A stretch of 64,000 nt of DNA from Desulfosporosinus sp. Its GTDB lineage: Bacteria; Bacillota; Desulfitobacteriia; Desulfitobacteriales; Desulfitobacteriaceae. This document shows positions 17,228 to 26,093 of the stretch, piece by piece. The stretch covers positions 197,518 through 261,517 of the forward strand of contig DOPM01000029.1 in assembly GCA_003513495.1 (NCBI GenBank). Reading direction: 5' to 3'. The first letter of the stretch is position 1. Each line of letters opens with the position of its first letter. The position numbers and the translations under genes were made by a program. The notes under the pieces are model-generated. The model did not search any database. It was not told where the DNA came from and was given only the letters and a program-made list of their open reading frames with translations.

Positions 17228-17933
17228 GAATCTTCATAAAACCTTTGGAAAACTGGAAGTCCTTAAAGGCATTAATTGCCACATTCGTGAAAAAGAAGTG
17301 GTCGTTGTCATTGGTCCCAGTGGTTCAGGGAAGAGCACCTTCCTACGCTGCTTAAATAAGCTGGAAGAGCCAACTAAAGGAGAAATTATTGTTGATGGAA
17401 TACCTCTTAATTCGGAGGTCAATGTTAATGCGATCCGACGAGAAGTAGGCATGGTTTTTCAACGCTTTAATCTCTTTCCACATATGACAGCCATTCAAAA
17501 TATAGTGCTTGCTCCGGAAGTTGTTCGAAAAACAAATAAAGAGGAAGCACGAAAGATTGGCATGGAGCTTTTGGCTAAAGTTGGATTATATGAAAAAGCC
17601 GATGAATACCCAGATCGGCTATCTGGCGGGCAGCAACAGCGAGTCGCCATAGCACGTGCTCTGGCCATGAAGCCAAAGATCATGCTGTTTGATGAGACAA
17701 CCTCTGCTCTTGACCCTGAAATGGTGGGAGAGGTTCTATCCGTCATGAAGGACTTGGCGCGAGAAGGGATGACGATGGTCGTCGTAACCCATGAAATGGG
17801 ATTTGCTCGGGAAGTCGGTGATCGGGTGATTTTCATGGATGAGGGGATCATAATGGAAGAGGGAGAGCCTAACGAGGTGTTTGCCCATCCTAAGAATCCT
17901 CGGACCCAAGCGTTCTTGAGTAAAATATTATAA
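17214..17933 (+). CDS. glnQ: Polar amino acid ABC transporter ATPase
   Basis: A 239-residue ABC ATPase. Walker A is GPSGSGKST, the signature is LSGGQQQRVAIARALA and Walker B runs through IMLFDETTSALDPE. The final helical segment with the NEVFAHPKNPRTQAFLSKIL ending is typical of GlnQ/HisP. It starts within the permease and is translationally coupled. It ends just before a strong terminator at 17943. Confidence 0.95.
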   Translation: MIFVKNLHKTFGKLEVLKGINCHIREKEVVVVIGPSGSGKSTFLRCLNKLEEPTKGEIIVDGIPLNSEVNVNAIRREVGMVFQRFNLFPHMTAIQNIVLAPEVVRKTNKEEARKIGMELLAKVGLYEKADEYPDRLSGGQQQRVAIARALAMKPKIMLFDETTSALDPEMVGEVLSVMKDLAREGMTMVVVTHEMGFAREVGDRVIFMDEGIIMEEGEPNEVFAHPKNPRTQAFLSKIL

Positions 17934-17942
17934 GCTTGTTGT

Positions 17943-17979
17943 ACACGCTCCTTGGGCTATCCAGCCTAGGGAGTGTTTT
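17943..17979 (+). terminator. Rho-independent terminator after glnQ
   Basis: ACACGCTCCTTGGGCT and AGCCTAGGGAGTGT form a long stem with a 4-base loop, followed by TTTTG. Confidence 0.75.
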
Positions 17980-17990
17980 GTAGTTGTGGT

Positions 17991-18330
17991 AACCCGTGCG
18001 AAGACGGTGTCTTCGTTCTGCACGTGTTCGCACGTTCCGCCGCTGACGATCTGGACGGTTCGCGAGCGCGTCCGAACCTCAGGGATAGATGGCCGCATGC
18101 TATGCTGTCCTTGGCGCATGCGGCACTAGGAACGTCCTGTTCCGTCGCATGTGTGCCGCTCCTTGCCATCCTTGGCACCGCGGCATCAGTCCATCACGGC
18201 ATCTAGCCATCCATGGCGATGCTCTAACCTCGAACGTCCTGTTCGAGTCATGGACAAGCCCTGCGGCGCGCTACGGAGACGCGAACCGTCGGCGTTCGTC
18301 TGGACCGCGGCTCCACTAAAGCTTCCGCTT
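17991..18330. repeat. GC-rich array of nested hairpins
   Basis: About 340 bases of clearly higher GC than the neighbouring DNA. Hairpins in order: CGAAGAC/GTCTTCG (17999-18015, second copy of the 5222 unit), GGACG/CGTCC near 18050-18075, GCCGCATGC/GCATGCGGC (18092-18124), GGAAC-GTCCT-GTTCC (18129-18143), GCCAT/ATGGC (18206-18217) and CTCGAAC-GTCCT-GTTCGAG (18229-18247). ORFs cross it on both strands, but they overlap each other and look spurious. It looks like a structured non-coding repeat cluster. Confidence 0.6.
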
Positions 18331-18540
18331 AGCAGAAACCGCTCCTCTGGGGCTGTCTTTAGAAGGTGAATGTGGCGCTTTGCTAAAAGACGTTTGGGTA
18401 GGCCTATGGAGATTGAATGACTCGCTTTGTAGAAAGGCGCTTCTAGGTTGGGCTACGGAGAAGAGCGGTTACGTGGCAGGGGGACGGTCCTTTTTGACAC
18501 GCTTTAAAGCACCTGAATAGTAGGGAACTGTTCTACTAGG
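18331..18540. repeat. Inverted-repeat segment downstream of the GC-rich array
   Basis: AACCGCTCCTCT at about 18338 is matched 11 of 12 as an inverted copy near 18463. A GGGGGACGGTCC stretch at 18479 resembles the GGGGGACAGG palindromes elsewhere in the window. No gene is supported. Confidence 0.4.
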
Positions 18541-18697
18541 GTAAGTCCTCTCAATAAGGGCGAGGAAGTTTGAGCTAAATGCACGAACTTCGTATTAGAT
18601 AAGGTTTAAAGTTTTGAAATGTTGGTTATCCTCCTAAGTATGAGTCAAGTTGAAGCTAAGCTTCAGAACGTTGACAATTCAAGGAGGGTTTTTTTAA

Positions 18698-18895
18698 GTG
18701 GTAGGTAAAGTCAAATGGTTTAGTAAACAAAAGGGTTATGGATTTATTGAACAGGAAAATGGACAAGATATCTTTGTACATTTTCAATCCGTTATTGGAG
18801 AGGGATTCCGAACTCTTGAAGAGGGTCAGAATGTTGAGTATGATGTTATTCAAGGTCCGCGTGGAGAACAAGCTTCTAACGTAATGGTCCGTTAA
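18698..18895 (+). CDS. Cold-shock domain protein
   Basis: A 65-residue CspA-type protein starting at GTG 18698 behind AAGGAGG. RNP motifs are visible: KGYGFIE and DIFVHF. Such proteins bind single-stranded RNA and DNA and act as RNA chaperones. The segment from about 18540 to 18690 upstream is long enough for a regulated leader, as seen in other csp genes. A terminator follows. Confidence 0.96.
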   Translation: MVGKVKWFSKQKGYGFIEQENGQDIFVHFQSVIGEGFRTLEEGQNVEYDVIQGPRGEQASNVMVR

Positions 18896-18912
18896 TTTAA
18901 TTATGAATTTTC

Positions 18913-18953
18913 AAAGAGGGAATTGTTGTTACCATATCAGCAATTCTCTTTTT
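18913..18953 (+). terminator. Rho-independent terminator after the cold-shock gene
   Basis: An AGAG-GG-AATTG arm pairs with CAATTCTCT with a 2-base bulge, followed by a T-run. Confidence 0.65.
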
Positions 18954-19064
18954 AAAGGTTTTAGTAGAAAAGTATTTTTGTAAACAATATATTTAAAATT
19001 AGCAGGATTTTTTACGTAAATCGGGAATATTAACTTATATACAGCATAGAAGGGGGTTGAATTA

Positions 19065-19595
19065 ATGAACATTATTATTCGAGGTAAACATATCGAACTT
19101 ACAGACGCCCTTAAAGAGTACGTTATGAAACGTGTGGGTAAGTTGGCAAAATATTCAGATGAATTTATGGATGTTCAAGTTACTTTACTTGTCGAGCGTG
19201 ATCGACATCGGGTGGAGGTTACAGCCCCTATCCAGGGTATCATTTTGCGTGGCGAGGAAGAAACCGAAGACATGTATTCGTCAATCGACATGGTGGTTGA
19301 GAAATTAGAACGCCAAATTGATAAATACCGCACACGGATAAATAAAAGGATGCGCACCAAGGTCTTAAAGGATCATGATCCTAAGCAGCCCGTTGTATCT
19401 GCAGATGAACCGCGCGAGGAAATCGTACGAAATAAGAAGTTCTCTGCAAAGCCCATGTCAGTAGAAGAAGCAATTATGCAGATGAATCTAGTGGGTCATT
19501 CGTTCTTTGTGTTTACGAATTCGGAAAGTCAAGAAATGAATGTGGTCTACCTTCGTAAGAATGGGGACTATGGATTACTTCAACCCCAAACATAA
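19065..19595 (+). CDS. hpf: Ribosome hibernation-promoting factor, long form
   Basis: A 176-residue protein. Residues 1-100 match the HPF/YfiA fold (NIIIRGKHIELTDALKEYV). The C-terminal domain, from about residue 120, is the dimerisation part of the long form (SVEEAIMQMNLVGHSFFVF). Long HPF links two 70S ribosomes into inactive 100S dimers in stationary phase. A strong palindromic terminator follows. RBS AAGGGGG lies at the expected spacing. Confidence 0.96.
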   Translation: MNIIIRGKHIELTDALKEYVMKRVGKLAKYSDEFMDVQVTLLVERDRHRVEVTAPIQGIILRGEEETEDMYSSIDMVVEKLERQIDKYRTRINKRMRTKVLKDHDPKQPVVSADEPREEIVRNKKFSAKPMSVEEAIMQMNLVGHSFFVFTNSESQEMNVVYLRKNGDYGLLQPQT

Positions 19596-19660
19596 TGCAG
19601 TCAGAAGTCGGGTAAATCGCGTGGTGTACTCGGCCTGATCCGTCGCTTCAGTCCAAGCGA

Positions 19661-19687
19661 AAGGCCCGCATATGCGGGCCTTTTTTA
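19661..19687 (+). terminator. Rho-independent terminator after hpf
   Basis: A perfect 9-bp AAGGCCCGC/GCGGGCCTT stem with an ATAT loop, followed by a T-run. Confidence 0.9.
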
Positions 19688-19713
19688 TACTATCAGAAAA
19701 TAAACTTGCGTTT

Positions 19714-19750
19714 ATACTTTCCAAGCATAAGTGCACCTAAGGCTGCCGTC
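19714..19750. repeat. Dispersed repeat, copy 2 (CATAAGTGCA...GGCTGCCG)
   Basis: This is the second copy of the unit at 5157-5195, here directly before the large palindrome. Confidence 0.6.
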
Positions 19751-19765
19751 AGCGCCTGCGGCTTC

Positions 19766-19823
19766 ATGTCATCCTGAGCGATAGCGAAGGATCTAGATCC
19801 TTCGTTATCGCTCAGGATGACAT
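19766..19823. repeat. 58-base palindrome of the TGTCATCCTGAG family
   Basis: Two 29-base arms with one mismatch: ATGTCATCCTGAGCG... at 19766-19794 and its inverse ending at 19823. The outer ends are ATGTCATCCTGAGCG and CGCTCAGGATGACAT. Shorter or degenerate relatives occur at 25746, 39218, 41519, 41551 and 47185. Confidence 0.85.
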
Positions 19824-20118
19824 TAACCTAAACTTATTTTTAAACTAGTAGTGTACATATTTATATTGAACGGCCCCTCTTGACTATGCTGCAGGGATGT
19901 TTATCAATCCTATGGCCATTCGATCCAGCTATTGCAATCTCCTTGAAAGGTTGTCTAAGCGCTAGTTAAGTTTAAATGATCAGGAAGTTGTATAGTATTA
20001 CCGACATTCCATACATACACAGGATAATATCCAGTGAGTAAATCGCTATGCTTGGTTGCAGTCGTATCTTAAGGATGTTAGAATTAATGAATATATAAGA
20101 TTGAGAAAGGTGGACATA

Positions 20119-22629
20119 ATGGGTTTTTTAGATTTGTTCGATGATAATGCACGCGAAATTCGAAAATACAGAAAACGCGTTGCAGTAATTAATAGCTTTG
20201 AACCGACAATCCAAGCCTTGAGCGATGACGAATTGCGTGGTAAGACTGATGAATTCCGAGGGCGCTTAGAGCGAGGAGAGAGTTTGGATAGCCTGTTACC
20301 AGAGGCCTTTGCCGTTGTCCGAGAGGCTGGTCGAAGGGTGATTGAACAACGACATTATGATGTACAGTTAATTGGGGGAATGGTACTCCATGACGGCCGG
20401 ATTGCTGAGATGCGGACAGGGGAAGGAAAAACCCTTGTGGCTACTCTGCCGGCCTATTTGAATGCTTTAACTGGAAAAGGAGTTCATGTAATTACTGTCA
20501 ATGATTACTTAGCTCGGCGTGACAGTGAATGGATGGGACGGATTCACCAGTTCCTTGGTTTATCAGTTGGCTTGATTGTTCATGGCTTAAACTATGAGGA
20601 GCGCCGAAGCAGTTATGCAGCAGATATTACCTATGGTACGAATAATGAATTCGGATTTGACTATCTCAGGGATAATATGGTTACTAGGCCTGAAGCTTTA
20701 GTTCAACGTTCACTAAACTATGCTATTGTGGACGAAGTAGACTCGATCCTCGTCGACGAAGCACGAACACCACTGATTATCTCTGGTGAAGCGGACAAGC
20801 CAACAGAGTTATATTTTAGGGTAGCTATGATTATTCCACGCCTGAAACCTGAAGAAGATTTTAAAGTTATTGAAAAAGAGCGCGTCGTCACCCTTACGGA
20901 AAAAGGTGTTAGCCGAGTAGAGAGCATGTTAGGAGTCGACAACCTTTATGAAGATATTCATACTGAGTTAGCACATCATGTGAATCAAGCCCTGAAAGCC
21001 CAAACTCTCTTCAAACGAGATCGGGACTACGTAGTTAAAGACGGAGAAGTAATCATTGTTGACGAGTTCACCGGACGTCTGATGTTTGGACGCCGCTACA
21101 GTGAAGGATTACACCAAGCCATTGAAGCCAAAGAGGGCGTAAAGATTGAAAAAGAATCCCAAACACTAGCCACCATCACCTTCCAAAACTACTTTAGAAT
21201 GTATGAAAAACTCTCGGGTATGACCGGAACAGCTATGACGGAGGAACCGGAATTTCGTAAAATTTACAAATTGGATGTTGTAGAAATTCCAACGAACAAA
21301 CCTTTGTTGCGTAAGGACGAACCAGATGTTATTTATCGGACCGAGGAAGGCAAGTTCTTAGCGGTTGTCGAGAGCGTTATTGAACGGCATACCAAGGGAC
21401 AACCACTTCTAGTAGGAACCGTCTCTGTTGAAAAATCTGAGCACTTAAGCAGCATGTTAGAAAGGCGAGGAGTTCCGCACCAAGTCCTAAATGCTAAATT
21501 CCATGAAAAAGAGGCTCAAATCGTGGCTCAAGCTGGTCAGCAGAGTATGGTTACGATTGCCACAAACATGGCAGGTCGTGGAACGGATATTATCCTAGGT
21601 GAAGGTGTAGCAGCACTAGGTGGTTTGCATATTATCGGTACAGAACGACATGAATCCAGGCGAATTGATAACCAATTGCGTGGTCGGGCAGGGCGTCAAG
21701 GTGACCCTGGATCAACTCAGTTCTTTATTTCGTTAGAAGATGACTTGATGCGCCTATTTGGAGCGGATAATATTATGGGCATCATGGACAAATTAGGAAT
21801 GGATGACTCCATACCTATTACATCTAAAATGATCTCTCGCTCAATTGAAACAGCTCAACGTCGTGTTGAGAACCGCAACTTTGATATTCGTAAACACGTT
21901 CTTGATTATGATGATGTCATGAATCAGCAACGTGAGGTGATTTATGGCCAGCGTCGTGCCGTGCTCATGGGAGAAAACCTCCATGACAATATCATGGACA
22001 TGTTGGAAAAAGCAGTTACTAACAGTATCGCTATGTTTAGTGGAGAAAGCAAATTCCCAGAAGAGTGGGATTTGACTAGCTTAGCGGATTATGTAGAAGG
22101 CTTTTTTCTGCCTGGAATCCATTTGTCACCCGAAGAATTAGCAGATCTTTCGGCTGAAGAAATTGAAGAAATGCTGATTGATAAAGCAAAAGAGCTTTAC
22201 AAGAGCCGCGAGGAGTTATTTGGGGCTGATCTAATGCGAGAAATTGAGCGCGCAGTAATGCTTCAAGTTGTCGATAGCAAATGGATGGATCATCTTGACG
22301 CGATGGATATGTTGCGCGAAGGAATTGGCTTACGTGCCTACGGGCAAAAAAATCCCCTCGTAGAATATAAGCGTGAAGGGTATGAAATGTTCCAAGCGAT
22401 GATTGACTCTATTCAGGACGATATTATCCGATATGTCATGAGGGTTACACCTCAGGTTCGAGAAGAGGTTGCTGAGCAGCCTCGTAACGTAATGGAAAAC
22501 CGCTATGAAGGAGAACCCAGTAAACCAATTCACACAGGGGACCAAATAGGACGAAATGATCTTTGCCCCTGTGGAAGTGGAATGAAATATAAAAAATGCT
22601 GTGGGGCAAAGAACAAACAACGCTCATAA
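20119..22629 (+). CDS. secA: Preprotein translocase ATPase SecA
   Basis: A motor protein of about 836 residues from ATG 20119 behind AAAGGTGG; the frame extends to 20056 but the family starts MGFLDLF. Walker A is TGEGKT (near residue 100), the DEVD box is followed by SILVDEA, and LRGRAGRQGDPG is the helicase motif VI. The C-terminus carries the zinc-binding SEC-C motif CPCGSGMKYKKCC. SecA drives export through SecYEG; secG lies 36 kb away in the window. Length and motifs are normal. Confidence 0.98.
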   Translation: MGFLDLFDDNAREIRKYRKRVAVINSFEPTIQALSDDELRGKTDEFRGRLERGESLDSLLPEAFAVVREAGRRVIEQRHYDVQLIGGMVLHDGRIAEMRTGEGKTLVATLPAYLNALTGKGVHVITVNDYLARRDSEWMGRIHQFLGLSVGLIVHGLNYEERRSSYAADITYGTNNEFGFDYLRDNMVTRPEALVQRSLNYAIVDEVDSILVDEARTPLIISGEADKPTELYFRVAMIIPRLKPEEDFKVIEKERVVTLTEKGVSRVESMLGVDNLYEDIHTELAHHVNQALKAQTLFKRDRDYVVKDGEVIIVDEFTGRLMFGRRYSEGLHQAIEAKEGVKIEKESQTLATITFQNYFRMYEKLSGMTGTAMTEEPEFRKIYKLDVVEIPTNKPLLRKDEPDVIYRTEEGKFLAVVESVIERHTKGQPLLVGTVSVEKSEHLSSMLERRGVPHQVLNAKFHEKEAQIVAQAGQQSMVTIATNMAGRGTDIILGEGVAALGGLHIIGTERHESRRIDNQLRGRAGRQGDPGSTQFFISLEDDLMRLFGADNIMGIMDKLGMDDSIPITSKMISRSIETAQRRVENRNFDIRKHVLDYDDVMNQQREVIYGQRRAVLMGENLHDNIMDMLEKAVTNSIAMFSGESKFPEEWDLTSLADYVEGFFLPGIHLSPEELADLSAEEIEEMLIDKAKELYKSREELFGADLMREIERAVMLQVVDSKWMDHLDAMDMLREGIGLRAYGQKNPLVEYKREGYEMFQAMIDSIQDDIIRYVMRVTPQVREEVAEQPRNVMENRYEGEPSKPIHTGDQIGRNDLCPCGSGMKYKKCCGAKNKQRS

Positions 22630-22707
22630 GTCAAATAGACGGAGTTTAGAAGAGTAAGGGCTTTGTAATAAAGAAAGCAGAATGTATTTGGAAAGGGTGA
22701 AAAATAA

Positions 22708-23815
22708 ATGCTTTCTGATTGGAAAAAGGAACTAGAAACATTAGCATTGTCTTTGGCAGATTTGAGGGTTTCTCTTTGACGTCGCTAAGCGCATTGATAA
22801 GATTAGTGCCTTAGAAACCGAGTTTCATAGACCGGATTTATGGGATGACCCGGTCAATGCTCAAAAAATCATGCAGGAGCTTTCCTTGCATCAAGGTAAA
22901 GTGAAAATGTATGAAGAGTTAGAGCAGGAACTTGAGGAGACGGCGACTCTATGGCAATTAGCTATAGAGGAAGACGATGTGAGCCTAGAACCTGAGATAG
23001 AACAAGGAGTAAAGGCCCTTTATCAAAAGTTTGAAAGCTTGGAACTGGAGTTACTGCTTTCCGGGCAGTACGATCGAAACAATGCCATCATGACCCTTCA
23101 TGCAGGAGCAGGGGGGACAGAAGCACAAGACTGGGTACAGATGCTCTATCGACTCTACATTCGATGGGGAGAACGTCATGGATATAAAGTAGAAACCTTA
23201 GACTTTTTACATGGTGAAGAAGCAGGCATTAAAAGCGCAACCCTGTCCTTTACCGGAGAAAACGCCTACGGATATGCAAAGTCCGAAAAAGGAGTGCATC
23301 GATTAGTTCGGATTTCTCCCTTTGATGCATCAGGACGACGACATACATCCTTCGCATCCGTCGATGTTATTCCGGAAGTGGCTGAGGATAACGAGGAGAT
23401 ACCCATTGATAGTGAAGATTTAAGAATAGATACCTATCGCTCCGGTGGAGCTGGAGGACAACACGTTAACAAAACAGATTCTGCAATTCGGATCACACAC
23501 TTGCCTTCAGGAATCGTAGTGCAGTGCCAGAGTGAACGCTCCCAGACCCAAAACAAAGTCGCGGCCATGCGCGTTTTACAGGCTAAGCTCCTAGAGCTTA
23601 AACGTAAAGAGCAAGAAGCTGAGATTTCCGAAATTCGAGGGGAGCAGCAGGAAATTGCCTGGGGGAGCCAGATTCGTTCTTATGTATTCCACCCTTATAG
23701 TTTAGTCAAAGACCATCGTACCAATGTGGAAACTGGGAATGTCTCAGCAGTAATGGATGGAGAGATTGATGACTTCATTGCTGCGTTTCTTCAGAAGACT
23801 AAAACGGTACAGTGA
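22708..23815 (+). CDS. prfB: Peptide chain release factor 2, with programmed +1 frameshift
   Basis: The first 23 codons read from ATG 22708 to an in-frame TGA at 22777-22779. The frame then continues in +1 from GAC 22778 and remains open to 23815. The site CTTTGAC at the junction is the classic RF2 autoregulatory shift site. RF2 features in the long frame are the SPF stop-recognition tripeptide (RISPFDASG) and the GGQ hydrolysis motif (SGGAGGQHVNK). It recognises UGA and UAA. The upstream Shine-Dalgarno-like AGGGT is weaker than the usual AGGGGG. The long ORF alone from 22871 misses the N-terminus. Confidence 0.95.
22765..22780 (+). promoter_or_regulatory. RF2 programmed frameshift site
   Basis: AGGGTTTCTCTTTGAC: the ribosome slips at CTT so that TGA is skipped and GAC is read. 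Known prfB genes do this when RF2 is scarce. Confidence 0.92.
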
Positions 23816-23881
23816 ACTGGCGACTTATTAAACAGCCGAAGTAACGGTAAGAAGTTTTAGATGTACAAAGGAGGATATCGC

Positions 23882-24712
23882 GTGACTACAATTGAACTAA
23901 AGCGAGTGGCAAATGTTATTCGTCAAGACATTATATCCATGCTTGTTTCCGCTAAATCAGGGCATCCCGGTGGAAGCTTATCCGCAGCTGATATCGTAAC
24001 AACCTTATTCTTCAACGAAATGCGAGTCAATCCCCAGGATCCGAAGTGGGCGGATCGGGACCGCTTTGTTCTTTCTAAAGGGCATGCTGCCCCCGTCCTG
24101 TATGCCGCTTTGGCAGAGAAGGGATATTTCCCAAAAGAAGAGCTAAAAGGGCTCCGCCATACGGGCCATATGCTGCAGGGACATCCAGACATGAAAAAGA
24201 CACCCGGTGTGGACATGTCTACAGGTTCCTTAGGGCAAGGGCTATCGGCAGCCAATGGAATGGCTTTAGCAAGTAAGTTGGATGGCAAAGATTATCGCGT
24301 ATTTGCCTTACTGGGCGATGGTGAAATGGCGGAAGGACAAATCTGGGAAGCAGCTATGGCTGCAGCTCATTACAAGCTCGATAATCTTATAGCAATTTTA
24401 GATTATAATGGACTGCAAATAGATGGTAAGACTGACAGTGTTATGAGTTCCGCTCCCCTTGCTCAGAAATGGCAGGCATTTTGCTGGCATGTGATTGAAG
24501 TGGACGGGCACGATATTGATGCTTTGTTGGAAGCCTTTGCTGAAGCAAAAACTGTCAAAGGACGACCGACTATGATCATCGCGAAGACCGTGAAAGGTAA
24601 AGGGATTTCCTTCATGGAAGACCAAGCCGGTTGGCATGGGAATGCGCCTTCAGTTGAACAAGGCGAACAAGCCTTGAAAGAATTACGAGAGGAGGCGGAA
24701 AACCTTGGCTGA
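23882..24712 (+). CDS. Transketolase, N-terminal subunit
   Basis: A 276-residue thiamine diphosphate enzyme half from GTG 23882, with AAAGGAGG 7 bases upstream; the ATG at 23861 is less likely because it lies before this ribosome site. Motifs: SKGHAAPVLYAAL, TGSLGQGLSAANGMALA and the ThDP/Mg binding block GDGEMAEGQIWEAAMAA. It moves two-carbon units between sugar phosphates in the pentose phosphate pathway. The C-terminal subunit gene overlaps by 8 bases, so the two form one functional enzyme split into two chains, common in Clostridia and Archaea. Confidence 0.95.
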   Translation: MTTIELKRVANVIRQDIISMLVSAKSGHPGGSLSAADIVTTLFFNEMRVNPQDPKWADRDRFVLSKGHAAPVLYAALAEKGYFPKEELKGLRHTGHMLQGHPDMKKTPGVDMSTGSLGQGLSAANGMALASKLDGKDYRVFALLGDGEMAEGQIWEAAMAAAHYKLDNLIAILDYNGLQIDGKTDSVMSSAPLAQKWQAFCWHVIEVDGHDIDALLEAFAEAKTVKGRPTMIIAKTVKGKGISFMEDQAGWHGNAPSVEQGEQALKELREEAENLG

Positions 24713-25649
24713 TAAACAAGCGACACGTGAGGCATATGGCAAGGCTCTCTTAAGTTTAGGGGCTGAAAATCCTAATGTAGTAGTTTTAGATGCTGATTTA
24801 TCAAAGTCGACCAAGACCGCTGATTTTGGTAAAAAATACCCCGAACGGTTCTTTAATATGGGGATTGCCGAGGCGAACCTACTTGGGACGGCTGCAGGAC
24901 TAGCGGCAGCAGGCAAAATTCCATTCGCAAGTACCTTTGCAATTTTTGCAGTTGGACGGGCCTTTGAGCAAATTCGTAACTCCATTGCTTATCCCAAGCT
25001 CAATGTAAAAATTGCAGCTACTCACTCAGGAATTTCTGTTGGAGAGGACGGCGGATCCCATCAGGCCATCGAAGATGTGGCAATTATGCGTGCTGTTCCC
25101 AACATGGTTGTTTTAGTTCCCGCCGATGGGGAGGAAACACGCCAAGCAATCTTCGCCGCTGCTAACTATTATGGTCCAGTTTACATTCGAATGGGTCGTC
25201 TGGATGTTCCATTGCTCTTCGGAGAGGATTACAGCTTTGAGATTGGAAAGGCAAACATCCTCAAAGAAGGAACAGATGTGGCTATTATGGCTAATGGTCT
25301 TATGGTTTCTATGGCTATGGAAGCGGCTGATGATCTAGCAGCCGAAGGAATAAACGTGAGCGTAGTCAATGTGGCTTCTGTAAAGCCATTGGATGAAGAG
25401 ACAATCGTAAGGATTGCAAAAGTCACGAAAGCGGTCGTTACCGCAGAGGAACACAACGTTATTGGCGGACTAGGAAGCGCAATCGCGGAAGTTCTTGCCG
25501 AAAGACAGCCAACGCCTATGGTTCGCGTTGGTCTCAAAGATACCTTTGGAGAATCTGGGAAGCCCACTGAATTGCTTGAAAAATATGGGTTAACCAAACT
25601 CGAATTAGTTAAAGCAGTTCATGAGGTCCTTGCTAAAAAACAAGGGTAA
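24705..25649 (+). CDS. Transketolase, C-terminal subunit
   Basis: A 314-residue partner starting at TTG 24705 behind GAGGAGG. It contains the pyrimidine-binding and C-terminal domains (FFNMGIAEANLLGTAAGLAA, THSGISVGEDGGSHQAIED). It completes the split transketolase with the preceding gene. The 8-base overlap argues for translational coupling and balanced subunit production. A strong terminator follows. Confidence 0.95.
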   Translation: MADKQATREAYGKALLSLGAENPNVVVLDADLSKSTKTADFGKKYPERFFNMGIAEANLLGTAAGLAAAGKIPFASTFAIFAVGRAFEQIRNSIAYPKLNVKIAATHSGISVGEDGGSHQAIEDVAIMRAVPNMVVLVPADGEETRQAIFAAANYYGPVYIRMGRLDVPLLFGEDYSFEIGKANILKEGTDVAIMANGLMVSMAMEAADDLAAEGINVSVVNVASVKPLDEETIVRIAKVTKAVVTAEEHNVIGGLGSAIAEVLAERQPTPMVRVGLKDTFGESGKPTELLEKYGLTKLELVKAVHEVLAKKQG

Positions 25650-25671
25650 ATTACATCGAAGATTTTAAAAG

Positions 25672-25705
25672 AGACTAGCATCCTAAGTGGGTGCTGGTCT
25701 TTTTA
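25672..25705 (+). terminator. Rho-independent terminator after transketolase
   Basis: AGACTAGCATCC pairs with GGTGCTGGTCT, followed by TTTTT. Confidence 0.8.
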
Positions 25706-25745
25706 TACTGTCAGAAAGTACAAACTTTAGAGTCCTCTTTCACTC

Positions 25746-25807
25746 ATGTCATCCTGAGCGCAGCGAAGGATCTAGATCCTTCAGTCGTACCTCCTTCAGG
25801 ATGACAT
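25746..25807. repeat. TGTCATCCTGAG palindrome, copy 2
   Basis: Outer arms match the 19766 palindrome, but the right arm has an insertion and changes near 25782-25793, making it an imperfect copy. Confidence 0.75.
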
Positions 25808-25846
25808 AGCCCTTGAGTTGCTTTCATAGCAAAGACATGTAAAGTA

Positions 25847-25870
25847 AAAAGACGCGTAGCGTTTTTCTTA
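25847..25870. repeat. 24-base hairpin repeat AAAAGACGCGTAGCG..., copy 1
   Basis: The unit is identical to 30578-30601. It folds as AAAGACGC/GCGTTTTT with a GTA loop and ends in TCTTA, so it is terminator-like. Confidence 0.75.
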
Positions 25871-26093
25871 ATGCCTCCGGAAAGTGTTTTCCATGATTAA
25901 GATAATCCGCCTCACAGTAGTGAGTATAAAATATGACAGAACCAAGCAAAACATACGATTGTTTAGATATATAGACAGGAAATCCACGGCTAGTGTCGAA
26001 TAAAACATTAGTTATGCTTCAGAAATAATATAACAACTAGTTATACTTTGTGCTTAACAAAAGGGCGTGGCTACGAAAATCAAGGAGGACAGT

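Larger units (their letters stand above)
19596..20118. other. hpf-secA intergenic region with repeat copies
   Basis: After the terminator come a TACTATCAGAAAATA unit, the 19714-19750 repeat and a 58-base palindrome. The DNA from about 19830 to 20100 has no gene and no clear motif apart from the secA ribosome site. Confidence 0.5.
25650..26093. other. Transketolase-ftsE intergenic region
   Basis: It contains the terminator, a TACTGTCAGAAAGTA unit (25706), a TGTCATCCTGAG palindrome and the 24-base hairpin repeat. The remaining 200 bases before ftsE contain no recognisable element besides the ftsE ribosome site. Confidence 0.5.

Noticed and set aside
18129..18247. GAAC...GTTC pairs that look like LexA operators
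   Set aside because: The spacer is 5 bases (GTCCT) rather than 4, they are part of larger hairpins, and no SOS gene follows.
17973..18369. Several small overlapping ORFs on both strands in the GC-rich hairpin region
   Set aside because: They overlap each other in different frames and come from palindromic DNA; none has a good ribosome site or a recognisable protein family.
19766..19823. A CRISPR repeat or spacer arrangement
   Set aside because: The repeats are dispersed singly and palindromic, with no regular spacers and no cas genes.
20056..20118. A 21-residue N-terminal extension of SecA
   Set aside because: Not part of the SecA family, and the AAAGGTGG ribosome site precedes ATG 20119.
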